The position numbers and the translations under genes are program-made. The notes beneath the pieces were generated by a model. It worked only from the letters and a program-made list of their open reading frames with translations, did not search any database and had not been told where the DNA came from. From Macrobrachium rosenbergii (taxonomy: Eukaryota; Arthropoda; Malacostraca; Decapoda; Palaemonidae): DNA of 64,000 bases. The stretch covers positions 38,687,570 to 38,751,569 of the forward strand of contig NC_089784.1 of NCBI RefSeq assembly GCF_040412425.1. The letters run 5' to 3'. Shown here one piece after another: positions 34,307 through 44,940 of this stretch. The first letter of the stretch is position 1; every line of letters begins with the position of its first letter.

Positions 34307-35631
34307 CTCTCTCATTTATATGTAGGATAATATGAGATTGTTTGGCAGGAGTAACATGCCTTCAATAACCAGTGACAGTAATCATTGGTTAGCATCATAT
34401 CCTTTGTTTTGGGATGATTCCTCTTTGAGGGCAGAAACATGAGTAGTCTCATAAGAGTAGTAGAGAATTCTCTGCAGCCAGAAAGACAGCTCTCTTAAGT
34501 TCCAGGGCATGGACAAAGAGTCCAAATTTTGCGCCCAGAAAGGACAAATTCAAAATGTGTTTGAGAGTCCGTGTTATGAGTTAAGCCTGTAGATGTTTAT
34601 ATGTTTGCTAAGTGTGGAGAGGCAACCTTTAGTGTTATCTTAGTCCACATCTGTGTCATCTGCAGTCTGGAAAGGCAGGACAAGCCAAAAGTGTTGATCT
34701 CAGCTAAGAAGCCCAAGATGGATTCAAAAGATGCACAAGACTTTCCAACCCTTTGAACATAACATTGCCAACACTACTGAAGATAATAATTTGTTGGATC
34801 CACAGCTATTCACACTTCCAGACTGGAGGTGTAAATGCTTTTATAAGATTACTTGATGCCACACCTAGTTGACCCAGTTAGTAGCAGCACAACTCATCAT
34901 TTTCCCTGTTATGACCTTGACATCTTCAGAAGTGGACACCAAGGAATGTTTCTTAGGGAGCTTCTGGTTCTGGCAACCAATAATTGGCGGTACATACCTC
35001 AACTGCCATCGTTTCATTGTATGGTGTTTTCATCTTTTATGGTGGTTTATGCAGCTTTACTTTGGTCAGCAACAAGTCTTAAAAAACCATAAGAAAATTA
35101 AAATCAATGAAAAAAATGGAAAATCACATGTAAACAAAGTATTTAAATGCATTACTCCTGAGCAAGAGTAAGTTTTGACTAAGATAGATTTGGAGATAAG
35201 TATGGCTGCAGAAAAAAAATGAAAATTGAAATCAGCCGAAATGAAAACTGGGGGAGAAGCAAATTGAGGTTAGACATTACAAAAGCAAGGCAGTACTTCC
35301 AACACTAAGCTTTGATGCTGCAGTTTCTAGGCCTGTATAATTACTAACTATTCTTAATTGTTCATTACTGTACTGTCTTGGCTCTGCTAAAATACACTTG
35401 ATGAGCATTAGTTATATGTATCATGCATGTATCAATTATGAAAGTTATACCTAACCACATATATTTATATGCTCCATGTAATTTTTTTTTTTTTTATCAG
35501 TAAATTTTCTGTTTAAGTATGGGGTCCAAGAACATAAGCCTTAAGTACATAAAGGAGTTACTGTATTAATATAGTAGTAATGTAATATACAAAATAAAGT
35601 TTTTGTAAAGGCTTGAAGGTAATATATTGTA
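33563..35631. other. intron, mostly unclassified
   Basis: Contains the CA repeat listed separately and an oligo-T tract at 35483-35496. The 34430-35100 part has denser, less AT-rich sequence with short open frames (up to 100 codons at 34869-35171) but no recognisable family or splice-bounded exon. Confidence 0.45.
34242..34314. repeat. (CA)n/(CT)n microsatellite
   Basis: CA tract with one ta interruption near 34269, followed by a short CT tract. It produces spurious His-Thr and Cys-Val reading frames. Confidence 0.97.
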
Positions 35632-35974
35632 CAGTGGACCCCCGCTTATTCGCGGTTCCAGATTCGCAGCTTCACCTATTCGAGGATTTTTCTACGGAAT
35701 GTATATGCAGAAAATATGCCTATTCGCAGTATTTTTCAGAGAAATATTCACTAATTACTGTATTTTCATATAATTTTCATGACTAAATGCATTTTTTGTG
35801 ATAGAACTATTAAAATACTCAGGTACAAGCATTTTTAGAGGGGTTTTTTGGTGTTTGAATTATTAAAATAGGTAGTTATAAGCATTTTTAGAGGGGTGTC
35901 AAGTATTTGCAGATTTCAGCTATTTTAGGGTGGGTTGTGGTATGAATCCCCCCACAAATAACAGTGGTTGACTG
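35632..35974. mobile_element. 343-bp MITE, pogo/Tigger-type ends
   Basis: Left cagtggacccccgcttattc, right complement cagtcaaccactgttatttg, TA on both sides (35630-35631, 35975-35976). The interior is in the opposite orientation to the copy at 16513: cagtatttttcagagaaata, the atgactaaatgcattttttg block and aaaataggtagttataag. No coding capacity. Confidence 0.88.
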
Positions 35975-36120
35975 TATAGTACATGATGTTCGGCAGCATA
36001 TTCGAACATGCTTGTGTACGTACTTTTTCACAGTTTCTTGTTTGTGTTCATTTCAATATTTTTCTCCTTACTCTTAAGAAAGTTCATAATGGTGGTGCTA
36101 CAAAGCGTCTTGCTATGCTA

Positions 36121-36389
36121 CAGGCAGGCAGTCCCCGGTTATTGGCGGGGTTCCGTTTCTGAGGGTGTGATGATAACTGGAAATCGACGATTTCTGGCGA
36201 TTTTCAGGGGTTGTCGGTGCCAAAAAGCTCCGATTTTTGGTTATTAGCGCCTCTGTTGGGTATGTAACGGCGCCGATAAGCGGAAATCAGTGATTTTCGG
36301 TGCCGAAGATTGCCATTTTTCGCCGCTAGACAAGCCCCATAAAACCGGATCGCTGTTAACCAAGCCCGCCGTTAACCAGGGACTGCCTG
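36121..36389. mobile_element. MITE of the CAGGCAGTCCCC family
   Basis: Left caggcagtccccggttattg (the first cagg is doubled), right complement caggcagtccctggttaacg, TA after the right end. The interior alternates gatttttgg and ccgataagcgg motifs and is partly self-complementary. It abuts the Tigger transposase relic that begins near 36400, so it may be part of, or inserted next to, the parent element. Confidence 0.85.
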
Positions 36390-36399
36390 TATTGGCAAG

Positions 36400-37818
36400 T
36401 GAAGTAGCTATAATAACTCACTGTGAAAAGGGTAAAAAGATTGCCACCATAGTTCGTTCTTACGGATTAAGTCAGAAGACAGTATCGGCACGATAAAACA
36501 CGGAGTTAGGGATGAGGGAACTATCATTAACAAGAAGGGAGTCAGTATCTACAAAGAAATGGAACATGTTTCTCTTCGAGTGAAAGGCATTCTTGTTAGC
36601 ATATCCCCGTGTCTCTTCGGAGTGAACAGCAACCTTGTCGGTGCATCCCCATTTCTGTTCGGAGTGAAGTGCAACCTTGTCAGCATGTCCTCATTAGCCA
36701 ACTGTTGATTCAAGAGGAAAGTTGTTTGTTTGCAGACCTCAAGATGAAGTCTCCCAATGAGAATGACAGAATTCAGTGGATGTTTAGGACAGTTTATGTA
36801 GTTCAAGCAGCAACACAATCTTCACAACATCAGGATCCAAAATGAAAGTGCTTCAGCCAAAAAGTCAACAGCATCCGAATTTCCTGCTGCATTGGCAAAG
36901 ATTATTTAGAAGCAGCGGTTTCTTCTTGAACAGATATCGGGGGGTTAAACCAGGTTTTACTGGGAGAAAATGCCAGACTCTTCATTTATATTCCTGGAGG
37001 AAAAGGCTTTATTAAGCTTCAGTCTCAAAAGACCATTTAAACTTTTTTTGGGAAGCAATTTTGCTATTGTATCATAGAGAATACTAAAACCCTGAAGAAC
37101 ATCCCCAAGGGTGTCGTATCCAAAGGCTTGGGTGACCAACATTATTTTTGAGAGTTCTTTCTTCATCCACTTTGTGCTAGCAGTAAAGAAATATTGTAAG
37201 GACACAGCCAGTCCTTTCAAGATCCTTCTTATTTTAGATAATGCTCCTGGCCAACCACTAAACCATGTCGATTTTCATACAAACAATACTATTGATTATC
37301 CACTGAACACTGTTTCTATCTTGTAAGTGATGGACTAGGGGATCATTGTCATCTACAAGCCCTACTACCTTAGGCAGACATTTAGGTAGGCTCTGGATGC
37401 AATAGAACTGAATAGTAAATTAACAATCCACGACTTTTGGGAGGGTTATATCTACAAGGTCCTGAATATAAGCACTGATGTGAATGAAGTTTAGACAGTG
37501 GGTATGGAGGGTGTTCAGAAGCTGTGCCTTTAACTTGTTTACAATTTCAAGGGTAATATCATCAAGGCTTTGTCATTGAATAATGAGCTGAAAATGGACT
37601 TGAGAGAAGAGGATTTTGTTTGTTGTTTGAGGCAAACAAGTAGCTACTGACAAACACAGCTGACCTAGCTTCACAAACAGCAGTACCACTAAGATTAGCA
37701 GGCTCCAAACCAGAACCACAATGCTTTCCCATCAACTTGTGGCAGTCCTTTGCATTTATTGAGGAAGGCCTTGCAATTTTTGTTGATAAGGATCTTCATG
37801 CTTAGTGCTTTGACAAGA
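36400..37818 (+). pseudogene. Tigger (pogo) transposase relic, TIGD1-like
   Basis: Blocks follow a TIGD/Tigger transposase in order: SEVAIITHCEKGKKIATIVR and SYGLSQKTVS (N-terminal helix-turn-helix, 36400-36490), LIQEESCLFADLKMKSPNEN (36705), NIRI.NESASA.KSTASEFPAALAKII (36830-36905), EKMPDSSFIFLEEKALLSF (36965-37020), YPKAWVTNIIFESSFFIHFV (37113-37170), FKILLILDNAPGQPLNHVDF (DDE core aspartate, 37220-37275), QALDAIE, IHDFWEGYI (37430) and GVQKLCL. Several stops and frameshifts; a 45-bp minisatellite interrupts it near 36580-36700. It is cut at 37819 by a TTAA element. Confidence 0.85.
36560..36700. repeat. 45-bp minisatellite, three copies
   Basis: Three imperfect units, each with tctcttcg/tgttcggagtgaa, then caaccttgtc and agcatgtccccat. 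They lie inside the Tigger transposase relic in a position where the protein has no repeat. Confidence 0.7.
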
Positions 37819-39613
37819 TTAACCCTTAACGCCTACTGGACGTATCATACGTCGACTAAAATTATCTGTTGGGTGCCAAGTGGGACTGACGTCGACTACA
37901 AAAATTTCAACCTTCGGTCAACTTTGACTCGACCAAATGGTCGAAAAACGCAATTGTAAGCTAAAACTCTTACATTCTAGTAATATTCAATCATGTACCT
38001 TCATTTTGCAACAAATTGGAAGTCTCTAGCACAATATTTTGATTTATGGTGAATTTTTGAAAAACTTTTCTTACGCCCCGCTCGTAACTCGGCCGAAAAT
38101 TTCAGAAATTAGTCATTTTGTCGTAATTTTTGCACTGTTTTATATTAGTCGTTACATAAAGTTTTATATATGGAAATGTGTGCAATTTCATGTAGAATAC
38201 AACAGAAAATAACTCATGGTTGTAGTTTTTATCAGTTTTGAAATATTTTCATATAAATCACGATAACTGCCAAAATTTCAAGCTTCGTCAACTTTAACTC
38301 GACCAAATGGTAAAAATGCAATTGTAAGCTAAAACTCTTACATTCTAGTAATATTCAATCATGTACCTTCATTTTGCAACAAACTGGAAGTCTCTAGCAC
38401 AATATTTTGATTTATGGTGAATTTCTGAAAAAAATAATGCGCTACTGTAACTCGCCGAACATCTCAGAAATTCTTTCGTCATGTTGTCGTAATGTTTGCA
38501 TCGTTTTACATTAGTCGTTACATAAAGTTTTATATATGAAAATGTGTGCAATTTCATGTAGAATGCAACAGAAGATAGCTCATGGTTGTAGCTTTTATCA
38601 GTTTTGAAATATTTTCACATAAATCACGATAACTGCTAAAATTTCAACCTTCGGTCAACTTTAACTCGACCGAAATGGTAAAAAACGCAATTGTTTAAAA
38701 CACTTACATTCTAGTAATATTCAATCGTTTACCTTCATTTTGCAATAAATTGGAAGTCTCTAGCACAATATTTCGATTTATGGTGAATTTTTTGAAAAAC
38801 ATTTTCCTTACGCCTGCACGGTAACTCGCCAACATCTCAGAAATTCTTTTCGTCTCGTTGTCGTAATATTTGCACCGTTTTATATTAGTCGTTACATAAA
38901 GTTTTATATATGAAAATGTGCGCAATTTCATGTACAATACAACAGAAAATAACTCATGGTTGTAGCTTTTATCAGTTTTGAAATATTTTTATATAAATCA
39001 CGATAAATAGAAAAATTCGATTTTCGGTCAAATTTAACGCGATCAAATGGTCGAAAACTGCAATTGTAAGCTAAAACACTTACAGTCTAGTAATATTCAA
39101 TCAATTCGCTTCATTTTTCAACAAACGGGAAGCCTCTAGCACAATATTTCGATTTATGGTAAATTTTGAAAAAAAAAAAAACATTTTTTTATGTCTGAGC
39201 GTTATTTAATTCATGCATCATTTTGTGATAATATTTTTCTGTGTTGATTTGATCGTTTTACAATTTGTTATATACCAAAATCATCGCAATTTAGTGTACA
39301 ATACAACTAAAAAAATTAACTCATTAGCTTTAACCGTTGTGCTTACAGCGTGATTTGTATACAATTATGTTTTTTTTTTTTTTTGCTGTCATATATTCCA
39401 ATATTTATATATGATAATGATATTTTTTCATTTCTGATGGTTGCATACTAAACTTCAGGCAATGACAAAAAATGAGCCAAAAATGAACTCTTAATCTTAA
39501 AACTAAGCGTGCTGTGATTTTTTGAAAAACTTTTTTTCCGCTTCGCACTAACTCACCGAAAAACGCATACGGGAGACGTTTTTGTAAATAGAGGCTCATG
39601 CTTTAAGGGTTAA
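37819..39613. mobile_element. piggyBac-like element of ~370-bp tandem units
   Basis: TTAA on both sides (37819-37822 and 39610-39613) and inverted ends CCCTTAACG/CCCTTAAAG fit piggyBac-type DNA elements. The interior is not coding: a unit of about 370 bp starts at 37901, 38272, 38638 and 39011 (aaaatttcaaccttcggtca, cgaccaaatgg, taatattcaatca, acataaagttttatatatg). The last unit runs into a unique right end. It is inserted in the Tigger relic. A degraded copy of its right end is at 1-498. Confidence 0.8.
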
Positions 39614-41057
39614 GTTGGGGCAGATAATGATACTGTTCCGTGCATGATATTTTTGGATAAAGAGAAGAGCAACAGAGTTCAGGGCACTTTTATATCATAT
39701 TTTGATGTATTTTGATATAGACTTACAGTATATTATTGAAGGTTTATTGTCACTAACAAAGACATCAGAATCCTGTAGACACAATTTGTGTTTTTTTCCC
39801 CTATTTTTACACTTTTATTTTCGTACCTTTTCATCAATTTTTTTAGGCCGAATGGCTTATTTCCAAAGGAAAATAATGTTCAGTAGTAAAATTAGAATGC
39901 TTGAAGATGATATAAAAAATATTTTCGTTTAAAAGAGAGCATTTTCAAGTTTTGGTGCTAAAATCACAAATAGCTGTGAGTGTGAGTCAAAATAAATTCT
40001 GCAGCAAAAGAGTTAAAGTGACCACTTAACTTAGGACTTATATATCAAGATTCTTTTACCCGAATTACTCCTTGTTCTGTTACATATATAAAGTTTCTTT
40101 TCCTTTATAGTTATGTTGTTTCAATGTTTACTTTACAAAAATGCATACAATTTTGATCTCAGCAAACAAAACAAAAAAACAGTCTTGCCAATGTGTATTT
40201 TCCAACAGAAACCACCACCATACTTATGAACAATCACTTAAAAAAAAAACTTCAATTCTTAGTAAATAGGAAGAAATAATCAAAGCTTACAATAATATTT
40301 TATCATAACATCCAGAACTTACAGAGAGGCTTCTTGAAGTCATCGTTGAATATCATAATAAAAAAACTTCCTTCAGTATTAACACAAGCGCTATTGCCGC
40401 AGTTGTTTAAATCTCATAACACTCGTTATGATCAAAACAATTTGCTCTTTCCAGTATAGACTGTCTTGTAAGGACACAAATAGCTCCATGCAGTGTTTGT
40501 GCAATTTGCATTAGGACTACAAGCTGCTTTTCCTTCTAAACATTCATCTACATCAAAACAGGATTCTCCATCATCAGTAAATCCTGACTTGCAACTGCAA
40601 GGGTACATTTATGGAGTGAACCCTTCAGTAGTCATACCTGAAATGAAGATGATTTACCATAAACATGATTGAAATGTAGAGTTGGACAGTGATACAAAAA
40701 ACAAAATCAGTTATCTTATGATGGTTTAGCAATAATGCCTAACTGTTCATTTTCTCTGTGGTATCTTTGATTTCCAAATAAAATGAAAGATAAAGCAGAA
40801 AATTTGTTTCAGATCGTTAATGGTTTTAGTATGCTTTTATTATGCTCAAGTGACTGTAAGTTTAAGATGTTTTATTTTATGGTTCGTAAATTACCCAGTT
40901 TAACCTGTACCACTTCAGTCCTTGTAAATATATACTTTGTGTTTAATAATACTGATTGAAGCTCTGAACACTGATGATGGACTTTGCTTAAATTGTGTTC
41001 TCTTATACACTTTACTGTTTTTCCATTTGTTGAGTGTTTGTTTTCTTTGATTTACAG
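39614..41057. other. intron; EGF relic, otherwise unclassified
   Basis: The first part may be the tail of the Tigger relic interrupted at 37819. The middle holds the EGF-like relic listed separately. The rest is AT-rich and unrecognised up to the next POLA1 acceptor. Confidence 0.45.
40432..40608 (-). pseudogene. EGF-like domain relic
   Basis: A 58-codon open stretch on the minus strand encodes MYPCSCKSGFTDDGESCFDV, then DECLEGKAACSPNANCTNTA and WSYLCPYKTVYTGKSK. CSCKSGFTDDGESC is the end of one EGF module and DVDEC...C...C a calcium-binding EGF start (D-x-D-E-C, two middle cysteines, SYLCP for SFxCxC). The fifth and sixth cysteine context is altered (CPYKTVYTG where CxCxxGYTG is usual). It stops at TGA and lacks flanking domains, so it is probably a fragment of a copied multi-EGF gene, or less likely an exon of a nested antisense gene. 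Confidence 0.65.
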
Positions 41058-41263
41058 ATCAAATCAGAAGTGAATAAACTTTATAAGCTTTTAGAATTAG
41101 ATGTTGATGGTGTCTTCAAATACATGCTGCTTTTAAAAAAGAAGAAATATGCTGCTCTAACTGTTAGCAAGTTGCCAAATGGCAAAATTGTCACCGAGCA
41201 AGAGCTTAAGGGTTTAGACATTGTGCGCCGTGATTGGTCACAGTTGGCCTCAGACTGTGGAAA
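41058..41263 (+). CDS. POLA1: POLA1 exon, palm/thumb junction
   Basis: This exon has 206 bp (phase 0 in, phase 2 out), acceptor ttgatttacag and donor aa|GTAAGA. It encodes [20 protein letters not shown], then [14 protein letters not shown], and later [21 protein letters not shown]. The [11 protein letters not shown] segment (KKKRY-type motif) contacts the primer-template minor groove, and GLDIVRRDW is the conserved start of the thumb. The last two bases complete a lysine codon with the next exon. No frame break is seen. Confidence 0.97.
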
Positions 41264-41475
41264 GTAAGAAATTGTTTAAATAGTTTTAGTGTGGTGTTAT
41301 GCTGTTTGCCAAAGTTATTTTTAATGATATACCAGTAACATTTGTGTGAATAACAATTTTTTGTTATTTTTCAATATGATTTCCTTTATTCATTTCAAAG
41401 ATGTAGTTTCAATAGTTATCAATCCTGCTTATGCACATTTCACTATGTTTATGTACCTTGTTATTTCTTTTACAG

Positions 41476-41578
41476 GCATATAGTTCAGCAGATTTTATCA
41501 GATCAGGGGCCAGATGAAAGGATAGAAAGCATTCATTCTCACTTAGAGGGAATCAAGACAGATTTAGAAGCTGGTAAA
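41476..41578 (+). CDS. POLA1: POLA1 exon, thumb
   Basis: This exon has 103 bp (phase 2 in, phase 0 out), acceptor cttttacag and donor aaa|GTAAGT. It encodes HIVQQILSDQGPDERIESIH and SHLEGIKTDLEAGK, the helical thumb segment after the conserved RRDW block. The ILSDQ core is typical of animal polymerase alpha and the rest is variable. It is separated from the previous exon by only 212 bp. Confidence 0.94.
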
Positions 41579-42194
41579 GTAAGTACAGGAGTGGTTTGCA
41601 GTTACTTAAATGTTATCAAGTTTGATGAAATCGATCTTACATTATTGCTACTGCCTGGCCTCAGAATTTTAACTCTGTGGTCGTGTTATATTTTTTCTAC
41701 ATTGATAAATCATTCATCTTATACATTATATGGGTATCCCTTTTATACCAGCTGGTCCAGTTGTTGAAGCTTGGTAACAATGTACTGCATTTAGTAGCAT
41801 ATAAGACCATTTTTAACTCCCCCCAAATATAGTTGAAACATGTCACCAGTGTCTTATATGCAAAATCGATGTATCTGGTAGGTGAACATTTACTCATATA
41901 CCATAGATTGTCAATTTTTGTGCCGCGCCAGACTCCATAATTGTGTAATATTATTGGTATTTACTAAAATATTATTCAGTGAAAAGAATGGCGCTGTATG
42001 CTGTTGAGCTTATATTTCACCTTTTCAAGGTGACCTGTAAGTTTCTTTGTTCAGTAGTTAATTATAAAGCAGCTATCCAAAGTTCATGTATTATTCTGAT
42101 GCTTCAGTAGGCTTTGCTACCATTGAGTGGAGGTAAATGTAACCAGGGTTACTTTAGGAAATATTTATACCCGAAAACTGGTTCACAAAGAAGA
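41579..42194. other. intron, nothing firm
   Basis: No element confidently recognised. A short motif, gcatataagaccattttt, at 41798 resembles ends of transposons with an ataagac core, but no partner end was found. Confidence 0.4.
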
Positions 42195-42780
42195 TCAGTC
42201 ATACCCAGAGAGCTCTCCTAATGGCTGCGAATCTGGCTGACTGACGTGGGCACTGATTGGTTGGTTCTGGGGGCTCTGCTTGCCTCTCAAGAAGTGTGGC
42301 TGTAGTCTGTCTTGGGCCATCTCGTTGTTCTCCTGACAGTGGTCTGCAGGAGGAGAGTTTCCTGAGTAACATTTAGAGTAGATTTCCATCAAAGGATGGC
42401 CGGGGGCCTCCTTGTAGCGGAGGCTGAGGTGGTCCATGTTGCCATCGAGGATTGTTGTATTCCTTATGATCTGCTGGCATTGGTGGGTGTTGCTGTGTTC
42501 CCTCATGCAGTGTTGGTACAGCGCCTCATCATTTAGATGAACGGTGAGTCTCTCAGAAAGGCAAGCTTCTATGCCTTTTACTAACTGCAATATGATCAAT
42601 CTGATTTTTATATTTTCCACACAGTGACACCCATGTCGTTTTGTGTATGTTGTGGTGTTGAAAAAGTGTGCCCCCAATGACTAAGTCATTTGCTAGACAG
42701 AAACTCCCAAACCTTACTCCATTTTCACTCATCCTACCATCGACACCCATCTTAACCATACAAGCCTCAAATCCTTTGTG
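42195..42780 (-). pseudogene. LINE endonuclease fragment and linked frame
   Basis: The 42553-42759 minus-strand frame gives MGVDGRMSENGVRFGSFCLA, NDLVIGGTLFQHHNIHKTTW and VSLCGKYKNQIDHIAVSKRH, matching the C-terminal half of an AP-type endonuclease (GxxNxNGxRFxxFCxxNxLVIGGTLF...TWxSPxGxxxNQIDHIxIxxR), as in RTE/CR1-type LINEs and CFDP2-like proteins. A frameshift leads into a 160-codon frame (42195-42677) that begins in the same domain and continues with LSERLTVHLNDEALYQHCMR; this tail is not recognised. It abuts DIRS D, whose 5' part is missing. Confidence 0.65.
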
Positions 42781-43109
42781 TCGTCTACTTCTGCAGTGGA
42801 GTCGCAGCGGGCAATGATTAGGGTCTCAGCGGAGAGTGCCAGATCCCCGAAGGGGCCTAGAATGTCTTCTCCTTGAAGCGCTCTCGCTCTAAGTTGCCGG
42901 GAAGTTCTCCTAAGAGGGTACGATTTTCTTCCAACCTTTCCAGTTCTGCCTTGGATCTGAAACCTTTCAATCGTAAGAAGGATTTTCAGAAATAGGAGAC
43001 ATTCCCTTCTCCTGCACCTGTAGGAGGTTGCCTTGCCCCTTTCTGGGACATCTGGAAGGATTGGGGCGCAGAGAGTTGGGTAGTGGAGGTTTTAAGGAAG
43101 GGTTACAGA

Positions 43110-43970
43110 GTCCCTTTTGACTTTCGTCCTCTGCTATCCAACTCACGAGTGCATCTTCCCAGTTACTCCCCTTCTTCCATCGGGGTTAGCTTTGGTGGCG
43201 GAGATCCGAGCCATTTTAGAGAAGGGAGCCTTAGAGCCCACTCCCCCTTCTCCGGGGTTCTACAGCCGGATCTTCGTGGCCCCCAAAGCAGGAGGATCTT
43301 GGAGACCTATCATAGACCTCTCAGGTCTCAACAAGTTTGTAACCTCGACGAAGTTTCATATGGAAACTTCCCAATCAGTGCTGCGGTCGGTCCGGAGGGA
43401 AGATTGGATGATTTCAGTGGACCTCAGGACGCTTATCTCCAGGTTCCGATTAATTAGGAGTCTCAGAAGTTCCTTCGTTTCTCGGGTCCAACTGGAACAT
43501 TTCAGTTCAAAGTCTTCTGCTTTGGTCTGACAACAGCACCTCAGGTATTCACGAGGGTGATGTCTCTTGTTTCAGGCATCATGCATTGTCGGGGCTTCTG
43601 AATGAGAAGATATCTCGACTGGGTTGTTCAGGCTTCGTCAGAAGGCGAGGCTCTGCAGGCAAGGGATTTTCCTTTGAACCTATGCCAGAAGTTAGGCATA
43701 AGAATCAATTTTGAAAAGAGTTCTCTATTTCCAGCGCAAGTAAAGACGTACCTGGGGATGACAATTCATACACATCTTTTGAGGGCTTTCCCGACAGAGG
43801 AGTGGGTTCTAGCGACTCTAAGCCAGCTGGAAATTTTCATGTCAAACAAAGTTCAACCTGTGAGCTTATGGAAAAGCCTGCTGGGCTGGATGGCCTCTCT
43901 ATCCCTTCTTGTTCCAGGGTCTCGTCTCCAGATGCGTTCTCTGCAGGTGTGTCTCAGGAATCGTTAGGAC
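43110..43970 (+). pseudogene. DIRS D reverse transcriptase relic
   Basis: Blocks in order: LALVAEIRAILEKGALEPTP, SPGFYSRIFVAPKAGGSWRP, IIDLSGLNKFVTSTKFHMET, EDWMISVDL (43190-43430), then after a +1 shift QDAYLQVPIN and QFKVFCFGLTTAPQVFTRVM (43420-43560). After a further shift comes RRYLDWVVQASSEGEALQAR and KLGIRINFEKSSLF...VKTYLGMTIH (43602-43770). The catalytic box is YLD-W (43612-43623): the family YLDDW has lost one aspartate codon in frame. Confidence 0.85.
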
Positions 43971-44089
43971 TTTCGGGAAGAGAACGCATCAATAATCTGG
44001 GACGATTCTTGCCTGAAGGATTTTCAGTGGTGGTCAGAAGAACATCATCTAACCACTGGCATAAGGTTGGACTCCCCCCCCTTCCAGAC

Positions 44090-44940
44090 GTACATCTGTA
44101 CCTAGATGCCTCAGATCAGGGTTGGGGTGCAATCCTGGAGGAATCTCTGGCTCAGGGCCTTTAGAGGGATCTGGACTGGGAGGAGTCCATAAATTACAGG
44201 GAATTAAGAGCAGTCGAGGAGGCCCTGAGTTGCCTTGCAGAACAGGTAAGCAACAAGACCATAGCGTTGTTCTGCGACAACGTTACAGCAGTATCATATC
44301 TCAAAAAGGAGGGGGGAACAAGATCACAGGTGTTAAACAAGGTAGCACAGAGAGTTCTCTGTGGGTGCGAAGAACACAGTTTCGCTCATTCCCCAATTTG
44401 TGTCGGGAAAGCTCAATGCCTTGGCAAACACTCTGAGTCAGTGTCAGGAAGTTCTTGGAGGGGAATGGACATTAGTGCAAGACAAGGTGAACTGCTGCTC
44501 AAGAGATGGCCAGTGATGGTGGACCTATTCACCACCAGGACAAACCATCGCCTTCCAGTTTACTTCTCCCCAGTAGCGGATCCCATGTCCTGCAGGACAG
44601 ACGCAATGTTGCACCCACTGGACAACTTACAAGTTTATGCATTTCCTCCCGTTGGGATGATACAGGAAGTGCTAGCAAAACTCAGGATCTGCAAGAACAC
44701 TCAAATGACCCTGATCTGCCCATTCTGGCCCCAGAGACCTTGGTTTCCGGGCCTCCTGGACCTGTTGACAGAAGTTCCGGTATTCCTCCCAGAGAGGAGA
44801 GATTTACTCAAACAGCCGCACTTCCACTACTTCCACTGGAACCTCTGCGTGCTGAAGCTAGCTATGTGGAGACTGTCCAGCGAACGGCCCGTCATGCGGG
44901 ACTCTTTAAAGCAGTGGCTAGACAACTGTCTTTCTGCTTA
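44090..44940 (+). pseudogene. DIRS D RNase H and Dam-like domain relic
   Basis: RNase H: HLYLDASDQGWGAILEE (44090-44140), a stop, DLDWEESINYRELRAVEEAL (44172-44230) and ALFCDNVTAVSYLKKEGGTR (44255-44320), which supply the D, E and D of the RNase H active site. A frameshift near 44410 loses the end. Then comes VDLFTTRTNHRLPVYFSPVA, DAMLHPLDNLQVYAFPPVGM, LICPFWPQRPWFPGLLDLLT and RRDLLKQPH (44520-44830), a complete Dam-like domain in one frame. Confidence 0.8.

Noticed and set aside
36400..37640. Domesticated TIGD-type host gene
   Set aside because: Stops, frameshifts, a minisatellite insertion and a TTAA element inside it show decay.
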